NCBI GenBank assembly: GCA_030386875.1
Contig: CM059562.1
Span: forward strand, 46,955,757-47,019,756
Reading direction: 5' to 3'
Source: Morinoia aosen
Taxonomy: Eukaryota > Arthropoda > Malacostraca > Amphipoda > Talitridae
DNA length: 64,000 bases
The notes under the pieces are model-generated. The model was given only the letters and a program-made list of their open reading frames with translations, was not told the DNA's origin and made no database searches. The position numbers and the translations under genes were made by a program. Within the stretch, counting starts at the first letter, position 1, and each line of letters opens with the position of its first letter. This document shows, in pieces, positions 10,768 through 20,206 of the stretch.

Positions 10768-11050
10768 ATGGAAAGCTGTCAGAGCAAAAATGAAAAATGT
10801 TGTGAATTGTCCAATAGTGTTGTAAGGTTTGGATGTATAAATGTGCGTGGATGGAATGCAGGAAAGTTAAATGACCTTGTAGCAGAATTTGAGAATGGAT
10901 ATTTGGATTGTGTTGGTGTAGTAGAGACCCAAATGCGTGATAGAGTCAGTTTAAAATGTAAGGAGAGTAAGTACTACATGATTGGAAAAGGGCGTGTAAG
11001 TTGGCAAAAAAGAGGTGGTGGAGTTGGTCTCATTGTAAAAAATGCTCTAA
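10768..11050 (+). pseudogene. LINE ORF2, N-terminal endonuclease part (cut by a PLE)
   Basis: Start of ORF2, immediately after the ORF1 stop. It encodes the first blocks of an APE-type endonuclease: GCINVRGWN, then DCVGVVETQ with the catalytic Glu, then GGGVGLIVKN. The frame runs into a 14-bp target duplication at 11037-11050, where a 2.4-kb Penelope-like insertion begins. The rest of the domain resumes at 13482, so this ORF2 can no longer make a whole protein. Confidence 0.85.
11037..11050. repeat. Target-site duplication of PLE-1 (left)
   Basis: aaaaaatgctctaa, repeated exactly at 13468-13481. Removing the insertion with one copy rejoins the endonuclease region of the LINE. Confidence 0.85.
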
Positions 11051-11162
11051 CGAAACCATAAAAGTCATCAGGGAGCCGTAGCAATCGTAGTAAAAATGAA
11101 AGAGCAAGACAAGCTACTTGAATCATTTAAGGTATATATTCGAATAAAACCTAATTTCAAAC

Positions 11163-11186
11163 GTTTCGGCCACAGGCCATCATCAG
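11163..11186 (-). ncRNA. Hammerhead ribozyme core motif (left arm of PLE-1)
   Basis: On the minus strand: CTGATGA, then a 4-bp GGCC/GGCC stem II with loop TGT, then GAAAC. This is the conserved hammerhead catalytic core, as known from PLE terminal regions. I did not resolve stems I/III or the cleavage triplet. Confidence 0.6.
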
Positions 11187-11296
11187 TGATTAGAAATCTG
11201 AAAAGTACAAAGTAAAGAGTAAGAATAGACAAAAAGACAAATCAAATCTAAGAATGACCATTCTAAAAACAAGCTATAAAATTGCGTTAATTGTGA

Positions 11297-11980
11297 TTAT
11301 CTATTTACAATGGCTAAAGGAAAAGAACTCAGAGTGTTATTTAAAGCCGGCCTAAGTTTAAAAATGTACAAGGACTCTAAAATGCGCATATCTGTATATA
11401 ACTGGGGTTTTGCTAAAATTGAAAATTGATTAATGGAAATTGCACTATCGCACTCGTCCGAATGCTCTCGAACGGCGGAAAAAGGGGGTTTTGCCAAAAT
11501 TGAGCCTGTTCTAAAGCTCCTACCAGAATGCTCGCTGACTCGAGTGCGAAGACTACGGGATGTGCATCCAACGTACTCTGATGCACAGCGTGCACAACTA
11601 AACTTATAAACAAGAGTAGCTTGCATTCCGGCAGGAAGCTTATCTTTATAATTAAAAAACGACGATATTCTAAAATTGTTTACCAGTATTATTTTAAAAT
11701 TCACATCAGAAAAATATTTCGAAAACACACCAGCCAATTCTTTCTTTAACTTCTCTGACTGCGCACCAAAGTAAGGAAGCGATACATATGCAGTCCGATG
11801 GGCGGGGTCGATGTTGCCAACTTCAGATCCGTTGTCATAGAATCTATCGAGGAATAAACGTATTTTTGAATCTATACAACTTACGGAGTAGCCATTGTTT
11901 TTGAAAAAAGATCTCAAAAAATCAAATTCTTGATGTAAGAAAACGAAATTAGTGCATATATTAAAAGCGCGGGATATCAA
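11297..11980 (-). pseudogene. PLE C-terminal fragment (thumb region plus GIY-YIG endonuclease), left arm
   Basis: 227 codons, 5'-truncated. It matches the C-terminal part of the plus-strand copy at 12124-13290 with two substitutions (Val/Ala and Ala/Glu). It contains the RT-to-endonuclease connector (YFGAQSEKLKKEL) and a Penelope-type GIY-YIG nuclease (YKFSCARCASEYVGCTS, then RVSEH). The RT catalytic motif is missing because the copy ends near 12116, so it cannot act alone. Confidence 0.85.
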
Positions 11981-12123
11981 CGTTCTGACACTATTGATTT
12001 TAAAAGACCACGGACAAAAGCTGTAAAAACTTAAGCCTAGTCCTGAAAAACTCTTTTTTCTATAAACGGTGCACTCAAATTTATTTGATTTATGAATTAG
12101 GCAGTCTAAAAATGAAGTTCTGA

Positions 12124-13290
12124 ATGAATGAAGCTCTCAAAAATTCCCGAGAGCTTTTCAAAACTTTTTTAGAATTATCAGTGCTTAATTCATTTTTCGT
12201 GTTTGATTCAAAATATTATAGACAGACGGAAGGAATGGCTATGGGCCTGCCTTTGGGCCCAACTTTTGCCAATATATTTATGTGTGAAAATGAAGTTCAG
12301 TGGCTGTCGACCTGCCCCGAGTCTTTTAAGCCTGTGTTTTATAGACGTTACATAGATGATACGTTCCTGCTCTTTCGTGAATCATCTCACGCCCAATTGT
12401 TCTTGAATTATTTGAATAAAAAACATGAAAACATAAAATTTACCATGGAAATAGAACAAGATCAAAAACTTTCATTTTTAGACTGCCTAATTCATAAATC
12501 AAATAAATTTGAGTGCACCGTTTATAGAAAAAAGAGTTTTTCAGGACTAGGCTTAAGTTTTTACAGCTTTTGTCCGTGGTCTTTTAAAATCAATAGTGTC
12601 AGAACGTTGATATCCCGCGCTTTTAATATATGCACTAATTTCGCTTTCTTACATCAAGAATTTGATTTTTTGAGATCTTTTTTCAAAAACAATGGCTACT
12701 CCGTAAGTTGTATAGATTCAAAAATACGTTTATTCCTCGATAGATTCTATGACAACGGATCTGAAGTTGGCAACATCGACCCCGCCCATCGGACTGCATA
12801 TGTATCGCTTCCTTACTTTGGTGCGCAGTCAGAGAAGTTAAAGAAAGAATTGGCTGGTGTGTTTTCGAAATATTTTTCTGATGTGAATTTTAAAATAATA
12901 CTGGTAAACAATTTTAGAATATCGTCGTTTTTTAATTATAAAGATAAGCTTCCTGCCGGAATGCAAGCTACTCTTGTTTATAAGTTTAGTTGTGCACGCT
13001 GTGCATCAGAGTACGTTGGATGCACATCCCGTAGTCTTCGCACTCGAGTCAGCGAGCATTCTGGTAGGAGCTTTAGAACAGGCTCAATTTTGGCAAAACC
13101 CCCTTTTTCCGCCGTTCGAGAGCATTCGGACGAGTGCGATAGTGAAATTTCCATTAATCAATTTTCAATTTTAGCAAAACCCCAGTTATATACAGATATG
13201 CGCATTTTAGAGTCCTTGTACATTTTTAAACTTAGGCCGGCTTTAAATAACACTCTGAGTTCTTTTCCTTTAGCCATTGTAAATAGATAA
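12124..13290 (+). pseudogene. PLE reverse transcriptase (5'-truncated) with GIY-YIG endonuclease, right arm
   Basis: 388 codons. It carries RT motifs from GMAMGLPLGPTFANIF onward, catalytic YIDD at 12349-12360, the KLSFLDCL block, a connector, and a C-terminal GIY-YIG nuclease (from about 12970: CARCASEYVGC, then RVSEH). Full-length PLE proteins are about twice this size; the N-terminal part, with the first RT motifs, is absent and the copy begins abruptly near 12117 at the junction with the inverted arm. The remaining frame is open, which suggests recent insertion. The first ATG at 12124 is formal only. Confidence 0.85.
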
Positions 13291-13400
13291 TCACAATTAA
13301 CGCAATTTTATAGCTTGTTTTTAGAATGGTCATTCTTAGATTTGATTTGTCTTTTTGTCTATTCTTACTCTTTACTTTGTACTTTTCAGATTTCTAATCA

Positions 13401-13424
13401 CTGATGATGGCCTGTGGCCGAAAC
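13401..13424 (+). ncRNA. Hammerhead ribozyme core motif (right arm of PLE-1)
   Basis: Same core as the left arm in opposite orientation: CTGATGA at 13401-13407, GGCC-TGT-GGCC stem-loop, GAAAC at 13420-13424. It lies downstream of the PLE open frame, near the 3' end of the copy. Confidence 0.6.
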
Positions 13425-13467
13425 GTTTGAAATTAGGTTTTATTCGAATATATACCTTAAATGATTC

Positions 13468-13481
13468 AAAAAATGCTCTAA
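13468..13481. repeat. Target-site duplication of PLE-1 (right)
   Basis: Exact second copy of aaaaaatgctctaa, at the point where LINE ORF2 resumes. Confidence 0.85.
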
Positions 13482-16400
13482 ATTGGAAATTAGAAGAAAT
13501 TCCTGTTGGAAATGAACCTGAGAGTGAAGATCTGTTAGTAATAAAGTGTGAAAGTATGCATGCCAGAGAATGTGTTATTGTGGTTGTATGCTATATGACA
13601 ACTGATGGTATTTTAGCTCATCAAGAGAATGTAAAAAAGTATGAAATATTAACAAGAATTGTGCAAGAGCATTGCAGATGCCCTCTGATTTTGATGGGTG
13701 ATATGAATGGCCATGTTGGTATACTTGGTGAGCCTGTGAATGCAAATGGACAAAAATTGATTGATTTCTGTGATGAGAATGAACTTGAGAACCTAAATGT
13801 AACAATAGGAAATGGCTTGCATACATGGCAAAGCAGGGAATGTAAAACTGCAATTGACTATATGATAGTGAATAGTAGAGCAAGAGAGTGTGTCAAAGAA
13901 ATGTTTGTAGATGAAGATGATTTTGATATTGATAGTGACCATAAAATGCTTGTACTAGAATATAATTGGGGTGGAAAGGAGCCGACGCAGAAGGCCAGCA
14001 GAGTAAGAGAAAATTGGCGTATTAAAATGGCAAACTGGGAAGAATTTAGAAATGAATTGAGTAGATGTAACTGGAACAGGTGTGGAAATGTAAATGACCT
14101 AAATAAGGAGATTGCAAGAACCTTGTATGATGTGGCAGAGCAAAAGATCGGTAGAATGAAATGCAAGAAAAGTACAGGGAATGCTAGGTGGTTTACGAGT
14201 GAGATAAAGGAAGAACGAACGAGAAGGAAGATTTTAAATAAAAAACAACGCAGTATGAGGAAAATGTATGAAAGACGCAGAATTACTGAGGATGAATGGC
14301 AGAGTGTATGGAATGAGTACAAGGACCAGCAGAAGAAAGTAAAGAGAATGATCAATGAGGCTAGGGTTAAAGAAGAGAGACACCAAGTTGAAAATCTAAG
14401 AAAGAAAGGTCCAGATGGAATAAAAGATTGGTATAGGTTTATACAAGGTAATGATAGAGGTAGTGAAGTTCAAGTTGATGAATTAGTAGTCAATGGTTGC
14501 AGTGTGCAAGATAGGATGCAAATGGTGAAAGCAGTTGAAGAATACTGGGAGGACATTGGTGGAATGAATGAGCAGGTTACAGATGATGAACCAATAAATT
14601 TTCTGATAGATGAACATGAACTGCAAATGGAAGACGAAATCACTTGTGAAGAGATTGTAAGTTTTTTGAAGAAAGTGAAAAATGGAAAGGCATGTGGCCC
14701 TGATAAGATACCATATGAGTTCTATAAATGTGGAGGAGAGAGTGTAGTCAGTATGTTGAAATGTTTATTTGATGAGATATGGAAGAGTGAAAGAGTACCG
14801 GATGACTGGAACAAGTGTAATGTAGTTCTGTTGCATAAGGGTGGACATAAGAGTATGAAAGAACTTAAAAATTACAGACCAATTGCACTGGGTGACACCG
14901 TATGTAAGATCTTTTGTGGTATTTTGAATGAGAGAATGAAAAATTTAGTTGAGGAATTAGGAGTCCTGGGAGAAGAACAGAATGGTTTTAGGCAAGATAG
15001 ACGGGGGGAATATAATCTGTTTGTAGTGAGTGAAATAATTGAGCGAATGAAGAAGGATAACAAGAAGGTATATTTAGCATTCCTGGATATTGAAAAGGCG
15101 TATGACAGAGTGGATCGGGTTAGGCTGTTTGAAATTTTGAGAAAAGTTGGTTTTAGCAGAAAAATAGTGAACATTGTACAGAGTCTGTATGAGAACACAA
15201 GTGCTATCTACAGGTTAGGAAATTTGGAAACAGGGCAAGTGAGGAGTGTTAGAGGAGTGAGACAGGGCTGTACTCTGTCCCCCCTGTTGTTTGGATTGTA
15301 CACAGAAGAATTAGCAGTTCGACTGAGAGGGAGTGGTTTAGGACTGAAAGTTGGTAATGAGAGACTGAGCTGTTTGTTGTATGCTGATGATGTGGTTGTG
15401 GTTAGTGAATGTGGTCATGAACTACAAAGGATGCTTGACATTGTGAATGGATATAGTACAGATTTCAAGATGAACTTTGGTGCCGATAAAAGTAAGGTCA
15501 TGGTTATAAATAGTGATGAGACTGATAGAGACAGACTGTGGAATATTGGAGAAATAAGAATAGGTAGAACAAAAGAATACAAATATCTAGGTTGTATGAT
15601 GAGTGAAGATGGATGTACTAGAACTAAAGGTGAGAAAGTGGCTAAAGCAATACAGTGGAGTGGACGGTTAGGTAGTGTGGCCAGATATAGAGCAAACAAG
15701 TACGAATGTGTGAGAGGAATGTGGAAGTATGTTGCTGTACCTAGTGTCATGTATGGTATGAGTGCTCTTGCTTGGAATGGAAGTGATCTTGAAAAGCTGG
15801 ATGTGATACAAAATAAGGTAGGACGTGTAGCATTGGGTGCTCCGAAATGGACAGCTATAGAGGCCATTAGAGGTGACCTAGGGTGGAGCCTATTTTCAGA
15901 AAGAATGATGAAAGCTGTGCTGAATTATAAGGTGAGAATTGAAAGAATGCAGAATAGCAGGTGGGTAAGGCGAATCTTTGAATGGAATCTGAGTGTAAGC
16001 TATTGGGAGAAAGTATGTTGGGGGCATGCAAGGAAACTCAGTGTGCAAAAGATTATTCATGTTAGAATTGGGAGACCTGTGGATGACTGGAGTTTAATAA
16101 ATGTAGGAGGTGTAGGGCCTGAGTGGGACTGCAAGAGGTGGAAGAAAGAGATTGAGAGACAAACAAAAGAGTATGGATTGAATAAGTGGAAGCTTAGCAT
16201 GATGCGGAAGCCTACACTTAACTGGTATATGAAAAAGAAAGCACCTAAGTTTGAGCTGTTCTATGATGGTAGTTTTGGAAGTCAACTCTTGTTTGCTGTG
16301 AGATGTAAGTCATTGAGTGTGAACAGACGTACATGGAGATGGAATGAGAATAATAACAGATTATGTCAGCAGTGTAATAGTGGAGTAGAGGAAACAATTG

Positions 16401-16615
16401 AGCATTTTGTGCTGGAATGTAGTAAGTATGAGCAAGAGAGAGAGAGTTTTATGAATGTAGTGTCTGAGCAGTATGGAGAGAATGAGTGGAATGCCAGATG
16501 TGCTGAAGATGATTGCGGTATGAGCTGTCTTGCTGGATTGGATCAGGAGTGTAATGCGAGTATCACTGAGGCTATGAAAGTGTTTCTTGTGCGTGCCTGG
16601 AGTAAGAGACAGTGA
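13482..16615 (+). pseudogene. LINE ORF2, main part: endonuclease remainder, RT, C-terminal zinc motif
   Basis: Resumes the ORF2 cut at 11050. The same open frame runs upstream into PLE sequence to 13355, so the first 40 or so codons there are not LINE. It contains the endonuclease C-half (LILMGDMNGHVG, then SDHKMLVLEY with the final catalytic His). The RT follows, with CGPDKIPYEFYK, NYRPIAL, AFLDIEKAYDRVD, RQGCTLSPLLF and catalytic YADD at 15380-15391. A C-terminal CCHC-like motif (RLCQQCNSGVEETIEHFVLEC) is typical of several LINE clades. Apart from the PLE insertion the frame is undamaged. It ends at TGA 16613-16615, exactly at the hAT target site. Confidence 0.9.
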
Positions 16616-16757
16616 CTGGAATCAGGGTTGCCAGATGATATGCACCACTTTTAGCCAAATGTTCCCAGAAAATTAGCCACAAATAGCCACTTGTATTTTT
16701 ATTTTGAACATAATTATAATCAAAGATATAGACCAATATTTTATCTTGTTGAGTTTA

Positions 16758-17042
16758 TTAAATTGATTCCATGGCAGTGTTTTCAAATTCTTGTAAAAAT
16801 TGTTTTTCTGAATTATGTTCGCTGCTTCCTGGTTGGTCAACTTCATTGATATCTTGTGCTTGGTGTGCTTGGTCACAAATGATATCTTGTGCTTGGTCAC
16901 AAATGAAAAATGCGTTCCACAAATGCATTACTAACGGGTGCTGAGAAAAGTTTGGGCATCGCTTGACCAATGTCAGTAAAACATTTTTCTCCAAGCGCAT
17001 TTTCAGGCTTGAAAACCATTGCCCAAAATTCGATTGGATCAT
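16758..17042 (-). pseudogene. Possible hAT transposase fragment (downstream part)
   Basis: A 94-codon frame continuing the minus-strand remnant, with CPNFSQHPLVMHLW. The second half contains a short peptide duplication (CDQAQDI / CDQAHQAQDI) encoded by a local DNA repeat. No catalytic residue is assignable. Confidence 0.3.
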
Positions 17043-17172
17043 ACGGTATGCTTCCTGTTTCGATCTCTTTTTTTCAGTATATATGAAGAAAATTTACGTA
17101 CTCGTTTTCAATTTGCAGACCTCATAATACTTTGAGGGCATGAAAAGATTTGGGTATATCCCTAAAATTTTA

Positions 17173-17490
17173 TCACATTTGACGTAGCACTTTTTCAGGT
17201 ATGAAAAGGTGAAGACTCTTCACGTTACGGCCATCCAAAAAGCGACATTCTAATTGTCTGCTTGCCTCTATAACAGCATTAATACATTTTTCTTTAATGA
17301 CATCCTTCTCTTTCTGAGGCATTGTAGATTTTCTGAAAAGCAGTTCAAAATAAGGCTCCAAGAAACCTTGAACCAATCTTTTATTCGAGTGATGAAGCAT
17401 TTTAGGACCTTTATAACTTGCACACATCTGCATGTGTGCAGATGAAAACTCACAACTCGTTTCATTACCGTTCATTTCGGGAACAAACAC
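17173..17490 (-). pseudogene. Possible hAT transposase fragment (upstream part)
   Basis: A 105-codon frame inside the hAT element: helical, with KRLVQGFLEPYFELLF and a following EASRQLECRFLDGR stretch resembling the helical part of hAT transposases. The similarity is weak and I cannot point to catalytic residues. It is in line with the next fragment (16758-17042), separated by a frameshift or stop. Identification rests mainly on location. Confidence 0.35.
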
Positions 17491-17674
17491 GGTAAATTTA
17501 GGAATTAGCGTAGTTCTGTCGTATTTATTAAATAAATATTATTAACAATCAGTAAATTAGCCACAATTAGCCAAAATTAGGGTGGCTAATTCTCAAAAAT
17601 TTTCCTTAGCCACAGTTCATGAAAATTAGCCACTTTGGCTAAAATTAGCCACATCTGGCAACCCTGACTGGAAT

Positions 17675-17924
17675 GAGCCAGTCTGGTAGAATGGGCTGTA
17701 ATGACCCAATATGCCTGGGGATGGTGTTTTGACACACTGGCTATCCCAGTGACGCCATCCAATGGCAGCTTGTGACAAGGATTGGTAGATCCTGAGTAGT
17801 TTAGTGGACAAGTCTGGTACCAGACGCTGAACTCTTTGTGTGATAACTGTGGAGGGAATTGTAGGCCGTTACAAAGGCCCCGACGCTGTCGGCCCTCAAT
17901 TTCAAGTTCAAGTTCAAGTTCAAG
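17675..17924 (+). other. LINE 3' UTR with (TTCAAG)4 tail
   Basis: Continuation of the LINE 3' UTR after the hAT insertion. It has a GGCC-rich hairpin-prone stretch near 17876-17895 and ends in TTCAAG repeated four times (17901-17924), a CR1/L2-like microsatellite tail rather than poly(A). Confidence 0.65.
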
Positions 17925-18345
17925 ACGGCCCCAGACACAGAGATGGGGCTCAGTTCGCCAGTGGCACTCGGCGTGGAAGGCTGCAGCTTATCCATGCTCC
18001 GTTCAAGGACTACTTTCCCTATATGCCGAGCTCATGCAAAATACACATGTGAAATTACTTTCAAAATAGATTCAGACATAAGTTTTCACGTGTACGTACA
18101 GAAATTTCATGAATTGCAAACGGTGTTCAGTTCTTGACGTATGAGGTGGTGCTACCCCTCCACTGCAACACCACCTCTACACTGGGGCCGCTGGGGCCAA
18201 ATGCCGGGTGGGCGGGGCTTGGGACGGCAAAAGTGGCTTCACTCGCTTGACTGGCAAAAGATAGGGATGCCGCCTCCATTCCATTAAACCTCCTTGCGCA
18301 TGTCCTTTGATCTCTTACATGTGTTATTGCAGGTGCTGGATATAG
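17925..18345. other. Unassigned sequence with a 9-bp stem hairpin
   Basis: No gene recognised. gaggtggtg (18143-18151) pairs with caccacctc (18169-18177) around a 17-nt loop. The stretch just after it is G-rich. Confidence 0.4.
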
Positions 18346-18436
18346 TGTTGGGTTCTTTTTCGAATTCGTATCAAAAGAAACCTATTTATTAAAAAGATTT
18401 AAAAGTAAAAAATAAAATTCTGAAACTTTTTGGAAC

Positions 18437-18461
18437 GTTTTGGGATAAATCCCATCATCAG
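18437..18461 (-). ncRNA. Degenerate hammerhead core (PLE-2)
   Basis: Minus strand: CTGATGA, a perfect 5-bp stem TGGGA/TCCCA with loop TTTA, then AAAAC where GAAAC is expected. The G-to-A change in the core should impair catalysis. Confidence 0.5.
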
Positions 18462-19004
18462 CTGGAAAACACACAATTGGATATAAATTTGATTAGTTAC
18501 ATATACAAACGGTTCACAAGATTATAATAAGTTAAACGAAAATTCACTATGGGACAGAATTAGATGTATCATTCAGTGCTGGTAAAAAATAATTTAAAAT
18601 AATAAATAATTTAAATAATAATAAATAATAATTTAAATAATAATTACCTTCAAAATATGCAGTGATTCTAAAATGCGTAGGTCGCTAAAATTTGACCTCA
18701 GACCTATGATTGAAAAATTATTATTTGCGATTATTGAATTACAGTTATCAGCGTGAATACGGATTGCAGAATGGGGTGGATGTCCTAGCCTTGATCCGGT
18801 GCGGTAACTGACTCACCTATGCTCTGAGATCCTCTGTTCTAGGGTATGACCGATGCAACCGATGTACCTAGATGTGCACCGTGCACAACTATATTCATAA
18901 GCAATTGAGGATCGAATCGCAACGGGAAGTTTTTCCTTGAAACTAAAAAACGATCTAATGAAAAAGTTGTTGACAAAAACAACATGCAATTTAATGTTGA
19001 GGTA

Positions 19005-19009
19005 TATAG
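19005..19009. repeat. Pao target-site duplication (left)
   Basis: tatag, repeated at 27103-27107 on the other side of the element. Confidence 0.85.
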
Positions 19010-20137
19010 TATAATAAATAAAATTAATCTGTAAGGAACTATGAACACGGACTTGCAAATTATTCTGTATTTTATCAGAAAAATACAAATCGATTCAAAA
19101 ACAAAAGTTCAACATTCTCGCGGTACAAATAGTGATTTCATGGATAGCAATGCGGCTTTGCTTGGGTCTTGAAGATCACTCTTCACTGGCTGCCGGAGAA
19201 CGCGTTAGTTGTGCAACGCCAAGCAGAAACCAGCCACCTGAAGCGATCATCGCCATTTACTGCAAAGAGAAAGCATAGTTATGAATTTTAGTTAAGTATT
19301 GGAGTTCCAGGCAGTCTGAACACCAAGGTTATATTAGAAGTTATCGTTATTCGTTATATTTGAAGTTATCGTTATAATAGTTATTACGTGTCCAGCACGA
19401 AGTTATAGTTATAATTACAGTTAGTTATAATTGTAGTTATAGTTATAGTTACTAAGACACTAAACTTTCAGTTAAAGTAAAGAAGTTTTTGCCGTATTGA
19501 TGCATGGGAATGAACGTGCAACTCTAAATCCAGCTCACTGAATGGACCGTATGGTTAACGCAGAGTGAGCTAACCTCCAAAACTCAGTGAGTGGACGAGA
19601 CTTGGAGAGACGAGACGAGACGAGACATACGGGCGCAGCGGACGGCGGCAGGTGTGCGGCCTCAGCCCATCATAGCGAAGGCGCACCGAAGATTGCTGGT
19701 TGGTAAAGCGCTAGGGCCCAATACCCCCAGCGTGGAAGGCGGAAGTCAAAAGTAGAGTGAACATCCGCAGGCTGTGAGAAATGGCTGAGAATAGTGATTA
19801 GTGCGATGGTAGATGAAGAAGTGCCATGGAGCTCAATCCGTCACTCTGCAGGTAACTTCTCAGGCGGAGAAATGTTGTATTCATAGGAGGCATTCAGGTT
19901 AAATATAGAATTTGATGTTTTTAGCTCACCCAATAAATACATTCAGTGATACTGGACTTAGAAATTGCAACTGTTATGAAAGGTTTAATAATTATGAAAT
20001 TTGACAATATACTGATAGTTTGCTCTAGTTTTCTAATTTTAATTCTTAATACTAATTTGCCCGTACTAATATTAATACTAATGTAATACTAATTTGCGCC
20101 ATGGCCAAATACAGGAAGACCTGTAGAATATTCTGCA
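19010..20137 (-). repeat. Pao 3' LTR
   Basis: 1128 bp, ending (plus strand) in attctgca. It matches 25975-27102 throughout as read. On the minus strand it starts TGCAGAATATTC and ends ATTTATTATA. It contains a degenerate agttat-rich tract (about 19325-19450) and a gagac repeat near 19608-19626. Confidence 0.93.
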
Positions 20138-20158
20138 TACTCCCCGCCGGGGATTAGT
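20138..20158 (-). other. Pao polypurine tract region
   Basis: On the minus strand a G-rich stretch (ccccggcggggagta) directly precedes the 3' LTR start, as expected for plus-strand priming. Confidence 0.5.
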
Positions 20159-20206
20159 TTCTCTGTAAGAAAACTAATAAGTAATTTAGATCGACAACGA
20201 GGTTAA

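Larger units (their letters stand above)
11051..13467. mobile_element. Penelope-like element 1: inverted dimer
   Basis: Insertion flanked by the 14-bp target duplication aaaaaatgctctaa (11037-11050 and 13468-13481). It consists of a 69-bp leftmost segment (11051-11119), a minus-strand 5'-truncated copy (11120-12116) and a longer plus-strand copy (about 12117-13467). The two copies face each other with their 5' ends, so both outer ends carry the same 3' sequence including a hammerhead core. The shared region differs by only two residues in 227 codons, so the arms are very similar. Inverted, truncated partner copies are known for Penelope elements. Confidence 0.85.
16623..17666. mobile_element. 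hAT-superfamily DNA transposon (1044 bp, defective)
   Basis: Terminal inverted repeats CAGGGTTGCCAGAT (16623-16636) and ATCTGGCAACCCTG (17653-17666) are flanked by an exact 8-bp duplication actggaat (16615-16622 and 17667-17674). An 8-bp duplication and CAG-type termini define hAT elements. The subterminal regions are full of ttagccac motifs, likely transposase-binding repeats. Remnant frames lie on the minus strand. Confidence 0.88.
9470..17924 (+). mobile_element. CR1/L2-type LINE, interrupted by a PLE and a hAT element
   Basis: A near full-length non-LTR retrotransposon: 5' UTR, ORF1 (9598-10767), ORF2 (10768-11050 plus 13482-16615) and a 3' UTR ending in four TTCAAG repeats at 17901-17924. 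ORF1 with PHD-like and esterase motifs, APE endonuclease and a short repeat tail are features of the CR1/L2 group (established knowledge). Exact clade needs a tree. The 5' boundary is set where the LTR copy ends; I see no clear flanking duplication. Confidence 0.75.
18346..19009 (-). mobile_element. Penelope-like element 2, 3' part (split by Pao)
   Basis: Minus-strand PLE sequence. It includes the GIY-YIG endonuclease (about 18820-18960, YEYSCARCTSRYIGC and RISEHR) and a hammerhead core near its 3' end. The reading frame stops at the Pao insertion and continues, in frame, from 27107 rightward after one copy of the 5-bp duplication. It belongs to a family distinct from PLE-1. Confidence 0.8.
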
